64,000 nt of DNA from Angiostrongylus vasorum (Eukaryota; Nematoda; Chromadorea; Rhabditida; Metastrongylidae). A program made the position numbers and the translations under genes. The notes under the pieces are model-generated. The model had not been told where the DNA came from and did no database searches. It saw only the letters and a program-made list of their open reading frames with translations. This document shows positions 47,306-60,100 of this stretch, piece after piece (positions within the stretch are counted from its first letter, which is position 1; each line of letters starts with the position of its first letter). The stretch spans positions 1,614,501 through 1,678,500 of the forward strand of contig JADANN010000380.1 of assembly GCA_018806985.1 (NCBI GenBank), written 5' to 3'.

Positions 47306-47518
47306 TTACAACATGCGTGAAAAAGCTGCGAAACTGCGTCGTGTTTGAGGTCGGCTTGTGATTCGCAGATGGGCACCGCGCAAGCGGACCAGAATAACTT
47401 TGTCTGGGAGATATTCACGAAGAAGTTGATCATCCGCTAGGAGAACGAGAACAGAGAGCAACAAGAATAAATGAAAATCAGGTTCATACGTTACATAAGG
47501 TGTCGGAAAATAGGCAAA
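47306..47518 (-). other. Orphan 71-codon ORF between des-2 and deg-3, no start codon
   Basis: An open frame reads a hydrophobic stretch (FLLLSVLVLLA), then DDQLLREYLPDKVILVRLRG and AHLRITSRPQTRRSF, ending at TAA. Composition and codon use look protein-coding. There is no in-frame ATG at its start; an ATG 40 nt in from the ORF start lies in another frame. It may be a decayed gene, a missed exon with an upstream acceptor (TTCTCCTAG), or part of a dispersed repeat. I do not recognise a family. Confidence 0.4.
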
Positions 47519-48015
47519 TCAGCAATGGTCATTTATACTAAAGGCAGCAAAAAATTGCGTACACAGTTATTAAAAACAAATAGAAACTTTTCGAACTCAG
47601 GTCACTACGAAGTAATTGAAACTTGTTTTCGAGCCGATAGAAGCAGAAAAATTGCTTTGACGTAAGTGAATCGCATTTCACTAGAATATCAAGGGCAGAG
47701 TTGCATCTACACAATTTGGATGAATTCAACATCTACGAAGTCTCATTAAAAATGGAAGACCATGTCTTTCTCAAACGACGATGTAAACTTCTTATATTGT
47801 TTTCTAATTCGATTTTTTGTATTTCGAACAAACGATAAGAGGGTCTTCTTACTTAGACGGGCAAACCACCTGTATCGATTACAAACGCTATTTGATCAAT
47901 ACGGCTGTAATGGCCATTTCTGTTGTTGGCGTTGAATATCCGTTATAACGATATGAGAACGAAAGAATGCTGTATGAATTAAAATGAGTTTAGTGAATAG
48001 GATATGGGAATGAAA

Positions 48016-48191
48016 TCAACGGCCGTAATGTTCAAGGCCGGCCGAGTACCAGTGTATGAATCCAACGAGATTGATTCCCACGGTGATGACGAGGAAACAA
48101 AGCACGAAGATCACGAAGCAGCTTCGCTCCACCACACTCGCCAGCCATTCGAATTCCGCCAACGCCAGTTGTCTGTTCTGCCGAATGGACG
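48016..48191 (-). CDS. des-2: des-2-like exon i: M4 and C-terminus
   Basis: It begins SSIRQNRQLALAEFEWLAS, continues VVERSCFVIFVLCFLVITVG (M4), and ends YSAGLEHYGR then TGA at plus strand 48016-48018. Acceptor GCTTCAG in phase. Confidence 0.93.
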
Positions 48192-51100
48192 CTGAAGCGA
48201 TCGCGTGCTGTCACTAGTACTCAAATTCAGCAAGGGGTTCCCTAACCCACCACTGACGTATTCTATTATATTTTGGTAATTTCAAAAGAAAATAAGGGAC
48301 ATGGATTTGGAGGAAGATACTGTAGAACACCTCTGCATTTCCGATAGCCACAAATTCGTCTTCTTTTGACTAAGTTCCCATTCAGTAAATTAATATTAAG
48401 ATTAAAATCTTCCAGAAAAAAAGAGATCACTGAAGTTGCAAAAAACGGAAATTTCGTCGTAGGTTCCCACGTAGCTGTCATGTTCGACTTAAAACTGCAT
48501 GAACTGTTTCTAGTAACGCTCCGACTACTTCTTACTTTGTTCTGGTTTTTTTTCCTCAAAACCAGATTTTTTGATCAAACAGGTGAAACATAGGTCTAAA
48601 GCCGGAGCACTTTAGTAAAAACTAGGACTGGCGCTATGTAGCGAAGGCAATAACTAGTTTTTAACGTCTATCGCTGCAGGCGAAGGATTTCACATCCACT
48701 TAGCCTCACTATCCATTAACTATGAAGAAATCTAAGCCACAAAGAGCTGAGGAAATCTTTTTACACGCTGAGCAGTTCGTCTTTTTTCAATACGGTTTTT
48801 TTTGACAATTTTGTGCTTTTGACATCTCACAAAGGTAAATAAGACGAAATTGAACGATTTACACATGTTAGAAACAACTAAGAATGGAGCTACTTCTGTA
48901 TTGTTTCGAAATGTTCCTCTAGATGTAATGGATTGACTCATGCATGGTGTCTGAAGTTGTTCACTCACAATTAAGTTGCTGGAACACGTTGCCCTTATCG
49001 GCTTGCTTCGGCAAATCTCCAGTGGTGGGTCGAGGCGAACCATCGCTGTTTATATCTTCGTTGAAGACAGCTCCAGAAGGAAGCGTGGGCAACGGCGTCA
49101 CGGCCGTAGACTTCTCTGAACAGGACCGTGCGAAAATTACCGAGCAATAGAATAACGGATATGAACGGTTGCCGTAGGACTGTTCACCATAGTGAAGCAC
49201 TTGCTTTTTTCAATTTAGATTATAATGTTTAACGATAAACTACAACAAGTCACACAAAAATCAGTACTTTAACCTGAGCTCCGTTTTGTGCGGGGATATC
49301 TTGACCTCCCAATGAGGCACTATGGAATGCTACGAAGCCTCTTTTTTGGATTTAATACTTGGCGAAACGATAAGTTCACACGCGGTCACTGTTTGAAAAG
49401 ATTGATTTCAAAATGTGACAGCATATGATAGAACAAATACTTCTCAGCACTAATGTGGCAAATTGCCCATGTGCGTTTCATAACTTAAAATCATCAGGAT
49501 TAGTAACGTTAATCACTGAGTGGCTCGAGCGGGTGCCAGTAAATCTTCCACTTTTCTCTACCGCGTACAACACCTGGTTCAGTGACTTTTGCTTTTAGAG
49601 ACTCCTTGAAAATCAGATCTTTCTTTCAGGGTTTTCGTGAAGAACTCTGAACATAGGGTCAGTGGTCTCCCTACTGTGGGCTTGACATCCCGAAACAACA
49701 TCCAGTCGTTAACGGCTCTTGTTCACCGGTTGTCACTCATACGAATTCCGTGTCTGACCCACTTTTATTTATGACAATTTGGGTATAGAAAGGCGTCCTT
49801 AGTTTTCGATTTTTTGACGCAGGTCGGAACATCGGATCATGTTTCTCATTTGTGTAATACGGGATACTCCTTGCATCGTTCTCTCCGGCGCATGTTTACT
49901 TGCATTGAGTGATCTTTCTTTCTGTTTATGTAACGACCACATTTCCAACGCCTAGATTAAGGTAAAATGTCTATCACATGCTCTACAGTTTTAAAAGCTC
50001 CCCAAGCTAATCATATGGTTCTATTCTGCTCCGGAGCCAAGGAGTTCATCCTCTTGAGTCCTCGAGACCCAGATACAAATACATGTAGCACTCGGGGATA
50101 TTCATTCCGTTGAGTGTGAGTAGGACACCAGAAACGAATCAGATTTCCATGAATCCAGTTGAAGATAATCCTTTCTTCCCGGAGTACTTGTCGAAATCGG
50201 GTAGCATTTGTTCAACCTAACTAACGCTTGATGTTATAAAACCTGTATTGGCTAAGCTAGTATGAAACACTTGGCGACCATAGCTTTTCACTCCCTTGTT
50301 GTCCCTTCTTAGTTTTCCCATACCGTTTTCGAAAGTAGTTGTGACAATACAGTTGTGTAATGGTTGCGATAAAACGGTTGTTAAGTTGGTGTATAGCTAA
50401 AGAAGGATCTCTAAACACTGAGGACCTACGCCGTGGCTATCCAGAGCATCATCAGTGAGCACTTCGGCACGTGAGTCGATGGCCTCTTTTTTTAAAGGGA
50501 AGAAGGCGAGACAGGGTGGTCTTCAATACATTCGCGATGCTCTAATTAGTCTTATAATCGTGTGGATGTGATCTATCGTTCAAAATCCATTTAGAAGCCC
50601 TGCTTGCTCATACGGCTCTGCTAAGCTCAATATTCTATCAACATAGTTCTGGACGACTCGAGTGAAGAGTTTATAGAACACAGGCAGCAGGTTTGCATGC
50701 TCGAACATAAATTGACGATTGCCTACGGCTCGCGCGATTCCACGTTGCGTCTTAGCTCCAGCGTTCCTTGATAGAGGAGTTTCTTTGTGACTCTGCAGAT
50801 CTCGGTTATCTTAGCAGCAATGTGGTGCTAAATAAGTCGGTCGTATTCTTCATCAAAGCCCTCTCCCCAAAAGTAGACTAGTCAACTCCAATTTCTGATG
50901 GTTTCGGGAATTTGTTTCTTGAATTTCGCGTCTTTCTCTCCCACATAGTTCAAAAGGAATCTCGCGCCAATGTGGTGATGGACTGAAGCCATGTAAAATT
51001 TTGGGTTAACATAGACATCGACATTAAACAAAACCTTGCACTTACTATGATGTGGTCAGTTTAGTTACTTAGTGTTTCGTTTAATTGCTAACAAATTAGT

Positions 51101-54100
51101 TATCCATTGAGGGAGTGCACTGTCCACCGCCGTCGAGACTGTGACTGCTAAAGTTGTGAGTTAGTATGGTTGACCACCGTGATACGGTAGTATGGTTGAC
51201 TACCATGGTAAGCTCACACTGCCCACTTCGCTCCATGATAACACGTGTGCTCGGAGTTAAAAACCTTCCTGAATATAAAATTCTTAACCTTAAAATCGCC
51301 ACTGATGACCTCAAAGTATTGCCTTCTTTGCAGAACTTCTCCAAGTCCATACAGAGCAATTTTAGGTTGTCTTCGACTTTTCTTAATGTCAACACTTAGA
51401 CAATGGAGATTGTTAAAGCCAATATTGCTCTGCATCCATCGATTCGTAAGTTATGATTTAGGTTGTTAATTTCTCAAAGAGAGCAGATAGTTTAGTGGTT
51501 TTGATCTTGTTTATTACGAGTGAGACCCAACCTAAAAAGAGCACTGGATCGACGCCGCCTTGAGTCCACCGAGCCTCTCATCCTCCGAGAGCCGGAAGAT
51601 TGATAGCAAATTTGTCTAGGACAACTTCGCTCCGTCTGTTCAACGTAATAATTTTTCTAGAACGGCTATCTCATAATTCCAGGGAGCACTGATTCGGTCA
51701 GCATTCAACGACATTCCTTCCGAAGAAGAAAAAAACCTCAAGCAGCACCCGAAGTCACATGTAAAAGAGGTCGAAGACTTTCGTAGATGGTGGATGCGAA
51801 GAAACGAATCGAATACAAGAAGTGCTGGGATCCTCACATTTTGACATAAATGATCTCTGGTCATGTAGTCAAGAAAGATGAACGATAAAGCTCTCACCGT
51901 AGATCAATTCCTGAGGGAAGCTCCATGCATTCGACCTCATTAAACATGGATGGAGGTGATTGCATGCATATCTGGCCTTCACAGTGATCCACGGTGGCTA
52001 ACCGATGTATCGAGCCAGTGCTGCTATTCTCACAGAAAAGTCATCTACTAATCTGCCGACCCCGAAGGAATGGAAGACTTGGTGAGTCTAGGGCGCCGGG
52101 ATCGATTCTCTGTGTATCGTCGGGCGCGTCCGACCACTGAGATACAAGCGCCCTTAATGTAATCGAAATAATAGTAACTATTAAAAAGTGGTCGATGTTT
52201 ATGGTCATTCTCGTGTCTCCAAGGATTGCAACGCTGCTGACTCCTTTATTGCCGATTATTCTGTGGAACAGACCACCAGCAATTTCGTAGATGACGTTAA
52301 GTGGCTATTTACACTCGTCTTAGCTAATCCAGTTTCATCATAGCTAACCTATGTCAGCCTGCATTGCCAGATCCTTAATAGTGGACTTAAATTCAAGTGT
52401 GCATAAGTGCAGATTGTTACCTTAGTCATTCCAGATTGAAACATAACTGAATGCTTCTGAGACTTTAGCAGCGTCTCCGTATCCGTCCTACCCAACGCTG
52501 TCCCATCACGATTCTTTTAGGGTTAGGTGAATAAGGCCAATTGTTTGAGATACTCGGGTAGCTTGGGGCAGCTCTTGTATAAGAGATGTGCATACTCGCG
52601 AGTAACTTTCTGAAATTTTCCAGATTAGACGTGGAGCTTGTTTGTTGTGTGGTACACTTAACCACCTTCCATGTACTTCACTTTCACTTGATGACAGGCT
52701 CTTGGCCGAAACGACTTTTAAGATATAATTCGCGCAAAGGAGAATATACCAACGCACGCATGGATTGGTTTCCTATACCGCATTCGCGTTCAACGGAATA
52801 AAGACCTTTGTTTGCTCAGTTACGTCTATCTAGGTCAGCAAGTCTGCATTATGAACAACTCCGCGGTTGAGCAGGAGGAAATGAACAGTTTGGGGAGCTT
52901 TCGAGCATCGAGGATGTGGTGAAGAAAACAAAGAACACCCTACTCCGTGCCCACGCTTTCGACTCAACGGTGCATCCTCTCTGAACGAATGCATCAGAAA
53001 CCTGGTCGCTACGTAAATATGATGAAAGACCACTCAACGTTATCGAGCGTGCAGTCGAAAGGACGATGCTACGAGGGTCCCATATCACGCAAGTGAACGA
53101 AAGGATCGGAAGCTTAGACCTACTTGAACGATGACGATTCAATGACGCCATTTTACATGCCAAATTGTCACAAATAAGGTAGACCGATCGTGTAATACGT
53201 ATGAACGACAACGCATGAATAAAGAACCGTTAGATACTGGATTCTTCGAGATGTCAAACGTACTGCAGGGAAGTCACCTACCCGATGATGACAGTTCTTT
53301 CATGAAAACTCTAGAATAATGATTTTGTGCTCAATGTGTCTCTAGAGCGAGCAGAACCCACTGGGTTACTCTAGCACTCGACAGGGAAAAGTGAAAATTT
53401 ACTGGTGCTCGCTCGAGTCATTCGACGGTCAACGGAAAGACAGGTAACAGTGGATGCGTAATAATTAGACAATCGCAAGATTCTACCCTCTCTATGCAAT
53501 CAAGAAAACACGTCTGAAGAAGCTCTCTGAAGAGTTGTGAAGGAAACCGCAATATTTGATTAACAAGCCTCAGAGGTGTGGATGATGTGGATCAAAGTTC
53601 GAGGGAATTATATCATATAATTGAATTCACACTGCCAATCTATGGATTTATTAAACCGGGTTTGTTAGATAGAAGTCTTGCTTTTCCTTAGAAAAGTATG
53701 AACTAACGTCATCCACCCAAAATGTTCTGACTAATGATAGTGTAGTACGACACGACAATATCTATATTGGAATAAAAATTCCTCATGTGTCTTCGATGCA
53801 ACGACAACTTTCATAAGACAGACGCCTACTTGTTTTCCGAAATAGTAGATGTCGTTATGAAATTCAGCAGAACCGATTACCTGTTGCAGGATTCGTCGTG
53901 TGTATGTGGGGATCAGTGCTCTTGTTGGAGACGACGGCGACCCCGCTCTTGGCACGTCGTAGGTGCATCCACTTCTCCGACGCCTCCATCGTCGCTTTCG
54001 ACGGCTTTACAAGGTCTGCTGTTCGCATCGACACGTCGAATGCTTCCTGATATCTCATCGTTTTTCCCAATCACTTTCAAATATCGCTACATACACTCTT

Positions 54101-57100
54101 ATTTTATTCGAGAGGATGATATTTAGATAGGTGGACCTGAACAACTACTAGAGCAACATAAGTCATGGTCACTGAAACATTTTAATGTGTGGATGTTCGA
54201 CGAATCAATATGCCGTTATGGCAGGAAACTAGCAACTTTTAACGATACGGGAACATGTGGAATGTTTAAAATCAGACTTTTTCCATTATTTTTTTTATAT
54301 GACCCTCTTCACGTCTACTGTGGGGATCCCAGTACTTTTCACATCCAATTGTTTCACGCATCTAGCCTCCACGAAGATCTTCCAACTCATACGTGTGGCT
54401 TCGGCTGCTGCTTGAGGATTTAGATTTCATCTTGAATGTCGTAGAATGCTGGTCTAGTCGATTTTCTCTGAGTCTTGAGAGGCTGGAGCGTTCCCTATTG
54501 AGTTGCAGAGAGTGGTTTCTTCCCCAGCTTTCTTCTTCCCAACGGTTTACCGCTTTATCGTGGCTGGGAGGTGTTCCTGGGTGTTGGACTGCGATATACA
54601 GCAGAAGATTTATCTCCTGGGATGGTCACCTAAGCTCAAAAGGAGTCCGGCTTTTCCATCAGAAAGTTTAGCTAAGAGCAAAGCAATGCCAGATACACCA
54701 CCGTCGTCCTATATCAAAGTCGCATGATGGCAAATCTCTCTCTGATCCACAAAGGCTGCGAGTGCCTGTGGTGGTGAAGACCTGAAGCAGACTTTGGCAA
54801 GGCTGACCTCAGGATTCCAGGGAACCACAGTGGCTTAACCAACGAATTTCCGAAAAATGGAGAATATGCTGGAGCCCACACAACCAGTGAGGACGGGTCA
54901 CTCAAGTACTCAAGTAAGTAAGATTTCTTCCAGGACAAGTCCGGCACCAATTTCCTGACCACGGAAGGATGAGAGGTTTGGTTGGGCCGGAGCGGAATTG
55001 AACTAGTACCATGCTCGTGATGACGACATCACTACCACTGTGCTGTGCCGCTCGTATTTTTGCTTTTGCTATTTTTTTTCTGGCTTTTTATAATATTACA
55101 TTATGGTAGAATTCCCAACACAACTCTATAAATTTCCCACATGAGCGAGATGTTCAGCAACAACAATTCATAGGCTCGTTTAGATGCACCGAGAGACTCG
55201 GAATGCTGGCCAAAAATGATCAGTTAGAAGAAGTTCCAACGAAGGAGAGAACCAACCATAAATCGTTCCCTTGTCAATGTGTGGTGGCACCGTTGCACAT
55301 GTGATATAGGCAAGCATTTTAGCAATTCTAAAAAGAAAACACTAGTTACTATTAAATAGACAATTTTTCAAAATACTTTCAAATTCATTGGTGACATATA
55401 TTCCCAAAAAATCAGCCGCTTCATTCTTCTTTTTTTCTCGTATGGAGTCCGGCTCTGCTGAACAAACGAAGAGTACGTCGTTCCCAAGATTTTCGTCTAA
55501 CTTTTTGCAAGAATTCCACACATTGTTTGAATTGCCCAAGTCCCACGCATCTTCAGTGACTACGATGTTTATAGAAAATCGACTTATTGTAATTACTGGA
55601 ATAAAATCTAGGCAGTTTGGGGTAAGATGATGATGATGATCTGGCTCCACTCCGATGTTCAAACTACTCCAAGTGGCATGTTAATGGTTTTTTGTATCCA
55701 TTACAGCATCGCTTGTAGAAAAAAACCTATAGATTATGAAAACATTTAATTTGTTAGCGATTTCATAAGTAGACGTTAGTAAGTCTCCGAAAAAATGAAG
55801 ATATTCGCAGCAAAATTGTGGAGTCTGACCCTGGTCGGCTAGGCTTGGTTTGAGATTGATTAGGGAGCAGCTGGAAAAGAGCTCACCTGAGCACTCGGAT
55901 TCGATAGCCTCTCACCAAGTCTGCCTCGCTTTTTGAATAGCGATGATGATCGATGATACGACCGTCCCCAGTGAAATCACGATAATCATGGCGAGTATAA
56001 ACCATCCTGAACACTTGTTTAGGACAACATGCAACTTTTTCTACTCAAAGGCGTCATTGGCATCTTATGGTTAACATGATTTGACACAGTTAAAATGAAA
56101 ATTGAAGACACCTTTGTACAATGAAGTGCAGTGGTACAAGAAATTTTAGATATAAGAAAAAGATGAAGGATAAAGCTTTCAGCATTGATCAGTTTCTGTT
56201 GGATACTTCATTAAGCATCGGTGATTGAATGCATGTCTGACCTATATAATGACTTTCGGTGGCCTATCGATATCTTAGTTCAATACTGCCACCCTCGCAG
56301 ACAAGTCTGGTACCAATTTGCCTACCCTGTGGAAAGTGGAGGGCTAGATGAACCAAAGCGCGTGATCCAACCAAAAGCTTCGTGCGCATTACAGGGCACC
56401 CTAACCAGTGCGCTGCACGAACTCCGATGATTTAAAAACAACGAGGTTTTAAGAAGACCGTGTAAATTGCAGAATGGTTTTGAGGTGTACATTGAAAAAA
56501 GGTACACTATCCTTAGTGCGTGAAATTTCTTGAGATGTCTGATAATATGTTATTGCTATTGCACACTGCCTGCTGCGTAGTGAACTGAAGCGTTCTGTGC
56601 CAAACACTATTTCTAGTTCAAATTCGAGCATTATACAAACAAGCCCACTGTATTTCTGCGACGTCTACTAATGCTGGTCCCATATGACACCTATAGGTGT
56701 CGTAATGGTTTTGGGGGAATGAACGGTGTAAAACCTATAAAGGATAAAAAGGATAAAGCTCTCGGCCTTGATTAGTCCGTCCCCTGAGGGATGCGCCGTG
56801 CATTCGACTTCATCAGGCATCGATTGAGGTGACTGAATGCGTATCTGGCCTCTGCAATGACTCGCAATGGCTTGCCGATGTACCGAGTCAGTGCTGCTTT
56901 CTTCCCAGGCAATTCTGGTAACAATTTGCCGACCCCAGACGCATGGAAGGCTCGGTGGGCTATAGGCACGGGGATCGATTCCACGTGTTTGTTGCAGGGC
57001 GTCTCCGACCACTGCGCCACATGCGCTCTTAGTAACGCCCATACGTCTCATTTTCTTTTCGGTGGTCTATTTTAACACAGAATCATTTTTCTCATATTTT

Positions 57101-60100
57101 TTTGTTATGAAGTGATAAGTTCTAGAACACAGATGTTGTTGGGACTTTTGGTAGAAAAACTCTATTCTGCATTTAGGAATATACAAAAAAAATTTATACA
57201 TTTTAATAGTATACTTACTCGGATACTTGGATAGCCCATCTTCACTGGTTTTGCGGGCCCCAGCATAATTTTCATTTTTTCACGATGTTGCTGGTTTAGC
57301 CATTGCGGTTTCCTGGAGTCCTGAGGTCAGCATAGCCACGTCACCACCGCAAACAGTCGCTGCCTTTGCAGATCAGGAGATTTGCCACCATGCGTCTAGT
57401 TTGATACCAGGACGGTGGTGGATCCTGGTACTGATTTGCTCTTAACTGGGCTCCTGATGGAAACCCCGGATTCTCTTTCAACATGGGTGGCTCTGATGTG
57501 GGGAGTGAATCACTCCGCTGTACCTCGCTGCCCGGCACCGAGGAACACCTAGCCACGACGAGATCGTTAGCCGTTAGGAGGTACAGCAAATAGCACCACA
57601 AATATTCAGACCTATGGAACGATAAAGTAATTTTACAATCTATTCATGTTCAAACCCACGAAGTGTTCTAGCTATCGGAAAATGTTTATTTATTTTTAAA
57701 AACCAGCAAGTCCGTAAGGGTTGAAAATTAGGAGTCGTTTAGTCCGGGCAACAAATCCAAGACTAGGTGTCAGCGCAAGAATGTTAACTGACAGCACGAC
57801 TGTAGCTGACGTCCACAGATAATTCAGCCATATATACTAAGTATGATAAAATGAATGTAAGTGTGATAAAAAGCAATTTGATGTTGCTACTCAACGCGGA
57901 GAAGTTTATGTTTTTTATCTATTTATTTAACTATCTATTAGCCTGTATTACCTATCCAAGCAAAGGCGAAGTGAGCAAGATAGGTAGGTAGTAATTCCCT
58001 GAAGGAACAATTGAGAAAATCAAGAACTGACCAATCAGCGGAATAAACGTAGATGTGGTTGGCATCTGGTCGCTCACCATCAGCATGAGAATTGACATCG
58101 ACAGGGAGTGTAGTGATACCCAGCGAAACTTTCTCCTCTCGCACTCCGCTGGCCGATGATGTCCTGCTCAGTGGACACAAAATGCGAATATACGCATTAA
58201 CAAGAGAAGTGTAATACTAGGAAACATTCATAATGAGGTCGGGTCTCTGTTTGAGAGTATCTCTATGTTCGCGGCATCATTCCTATTCCGATATCATAGA
58301 TAAGGATACTGATAAACAAGAAAGTGAGTAAGAAAACTAGAAAAAGGACAACCAAGGAAGAAAAAGTGCGGTTAGGTGTTTATAGTAAACGAATGTATGC
58401 GACTATGTCTGTCTGGTCTGTGCTTGTGCATTTTTGTCTGCCTTATTTCTTTACTACATGATCCGTCGTCACATCTATCACACTGTGCATGTCCAAACAC
58501 TTCTTCCATTCAGTTCGTTTCCTCGCAAGCCACCATAGCGAAGTTCTTCGAATTTTGCGTGTGTGCTCGGTTATTAGTTGAACATTTTTTTTCGTCTTCG
58601 TCACGAATGCCGATGAATGATGGTCCACTCAATTCCCCTTGGAATTCTGGGATAGTCGTGCTAGCGTGTTTCACTCCTATTAAAGAGTGATTTTTTTCCA
58701 GACACGTATGGTATCAATTGCCTCATCATGGATGGATGAGAGTGTTGCTGATCGCGGAATGGGTAGGATGCAGCACTAGTGTAAGTTGTACCGTCCACAC
58801 GATGAACGTGATCACAAACACTGCGCTAATCGCTGCCTATACTTGACAAAACCCAAGTGAGAACGCCAGTCCCAGCTATCCCAAGGTCCCAGGGATAATC
58901 AACTCAACCAGTATTCCCACTATTCAATAGCAAAAGTTTACGACGATTAGATCTCCCATAACAAAAGGAAATGAAGGCTCACGTGAAAAATCCGACAATG
59001 GCGATTAGGGTGATGATCGAAGTGGGAATAATAAGATTCACCAGGTAGAAAAGCGGCTTTCTCCTCAGGTACAGTGTCAATTGCAGCAATGTGTATTTAT
59101 TCGGGCAACAGCTGTATTTCACCTCGTTTCGAGTAACTGAAAAATAAGTGAAAACCATAATGTTTACTTTTTATTTTCTTCCTACTACATTTTAACGGCA
59201 GGGTGTTACACGAAATACTACCACAACGATGCCGAAGTATTTACAAAAATCCTGGACCGCAGGTGTTTGGGGGGTGGGGGAACGAACGCGCTTTAGCCTT
59301 TCCGAGGGCTAAAGCGTTCACCACCACACCATGCGGGTCCTTCGTCTAGCCTTTCTCTCAGCTAATTCTAGTTTTGCAAGCAAAAACTTTTGCCACGAAA
59401 TATGTCATAGAAACATCCTTAACTTTTTTGGTACGTCATGCCTTATTTTGGTTGAAAGCTAAACCATTTACTTTGGATGGAAGTATTTTTTAAAGATATG
59501 AAGGAAAACCTTCAATATATCTGATAGCCAAGCATCAACGTTTCCTTTAATCCTGTTTTTCAAAGTGTCTCAAGATCGACTTCATTTTTTAGAAGCTTTT
59601 ATGAATTTAGTCTTGCCTTTCGTCTCAAGAATATACCATCCTTCATTTTCCAGGTAGTTTGAGGTGCCAATCTTATCCGAATACGGAAAATAATCGATTC
59701 CCTTCTGATCATACGTCCACGATGAGAATGTCATGGTGCAAACCTTCAACAGAAACCTCAAGACATTGGTTTACAAACTTTATTACACAAATTTTGCACA
59801 CGGTATTCCTAAACCGAATACTGTCGTTTTAGAACTAACAATCTCACAGTGGTCTATGTATTCCTCTAGTCGGCAAATGTGAATCACTAGTTGAGAAATA
59901 TAAAATTCTGGTCTGAGAATAGCATGGAATCGAAACGGCAAGGGGTTGAAAAACCGCATGCATACGTACTATTTCATCTTTTAAAAGTCCGTCTTTTTTT
60001 CGCTTTTATTGTAATGTGGGGGAACGGGTAGCAGAATAGTAGTGACCCCACTTAACATGCGGACGGCTGGACCTGGCCAAGTGCTCCTTTGACACTCAGC

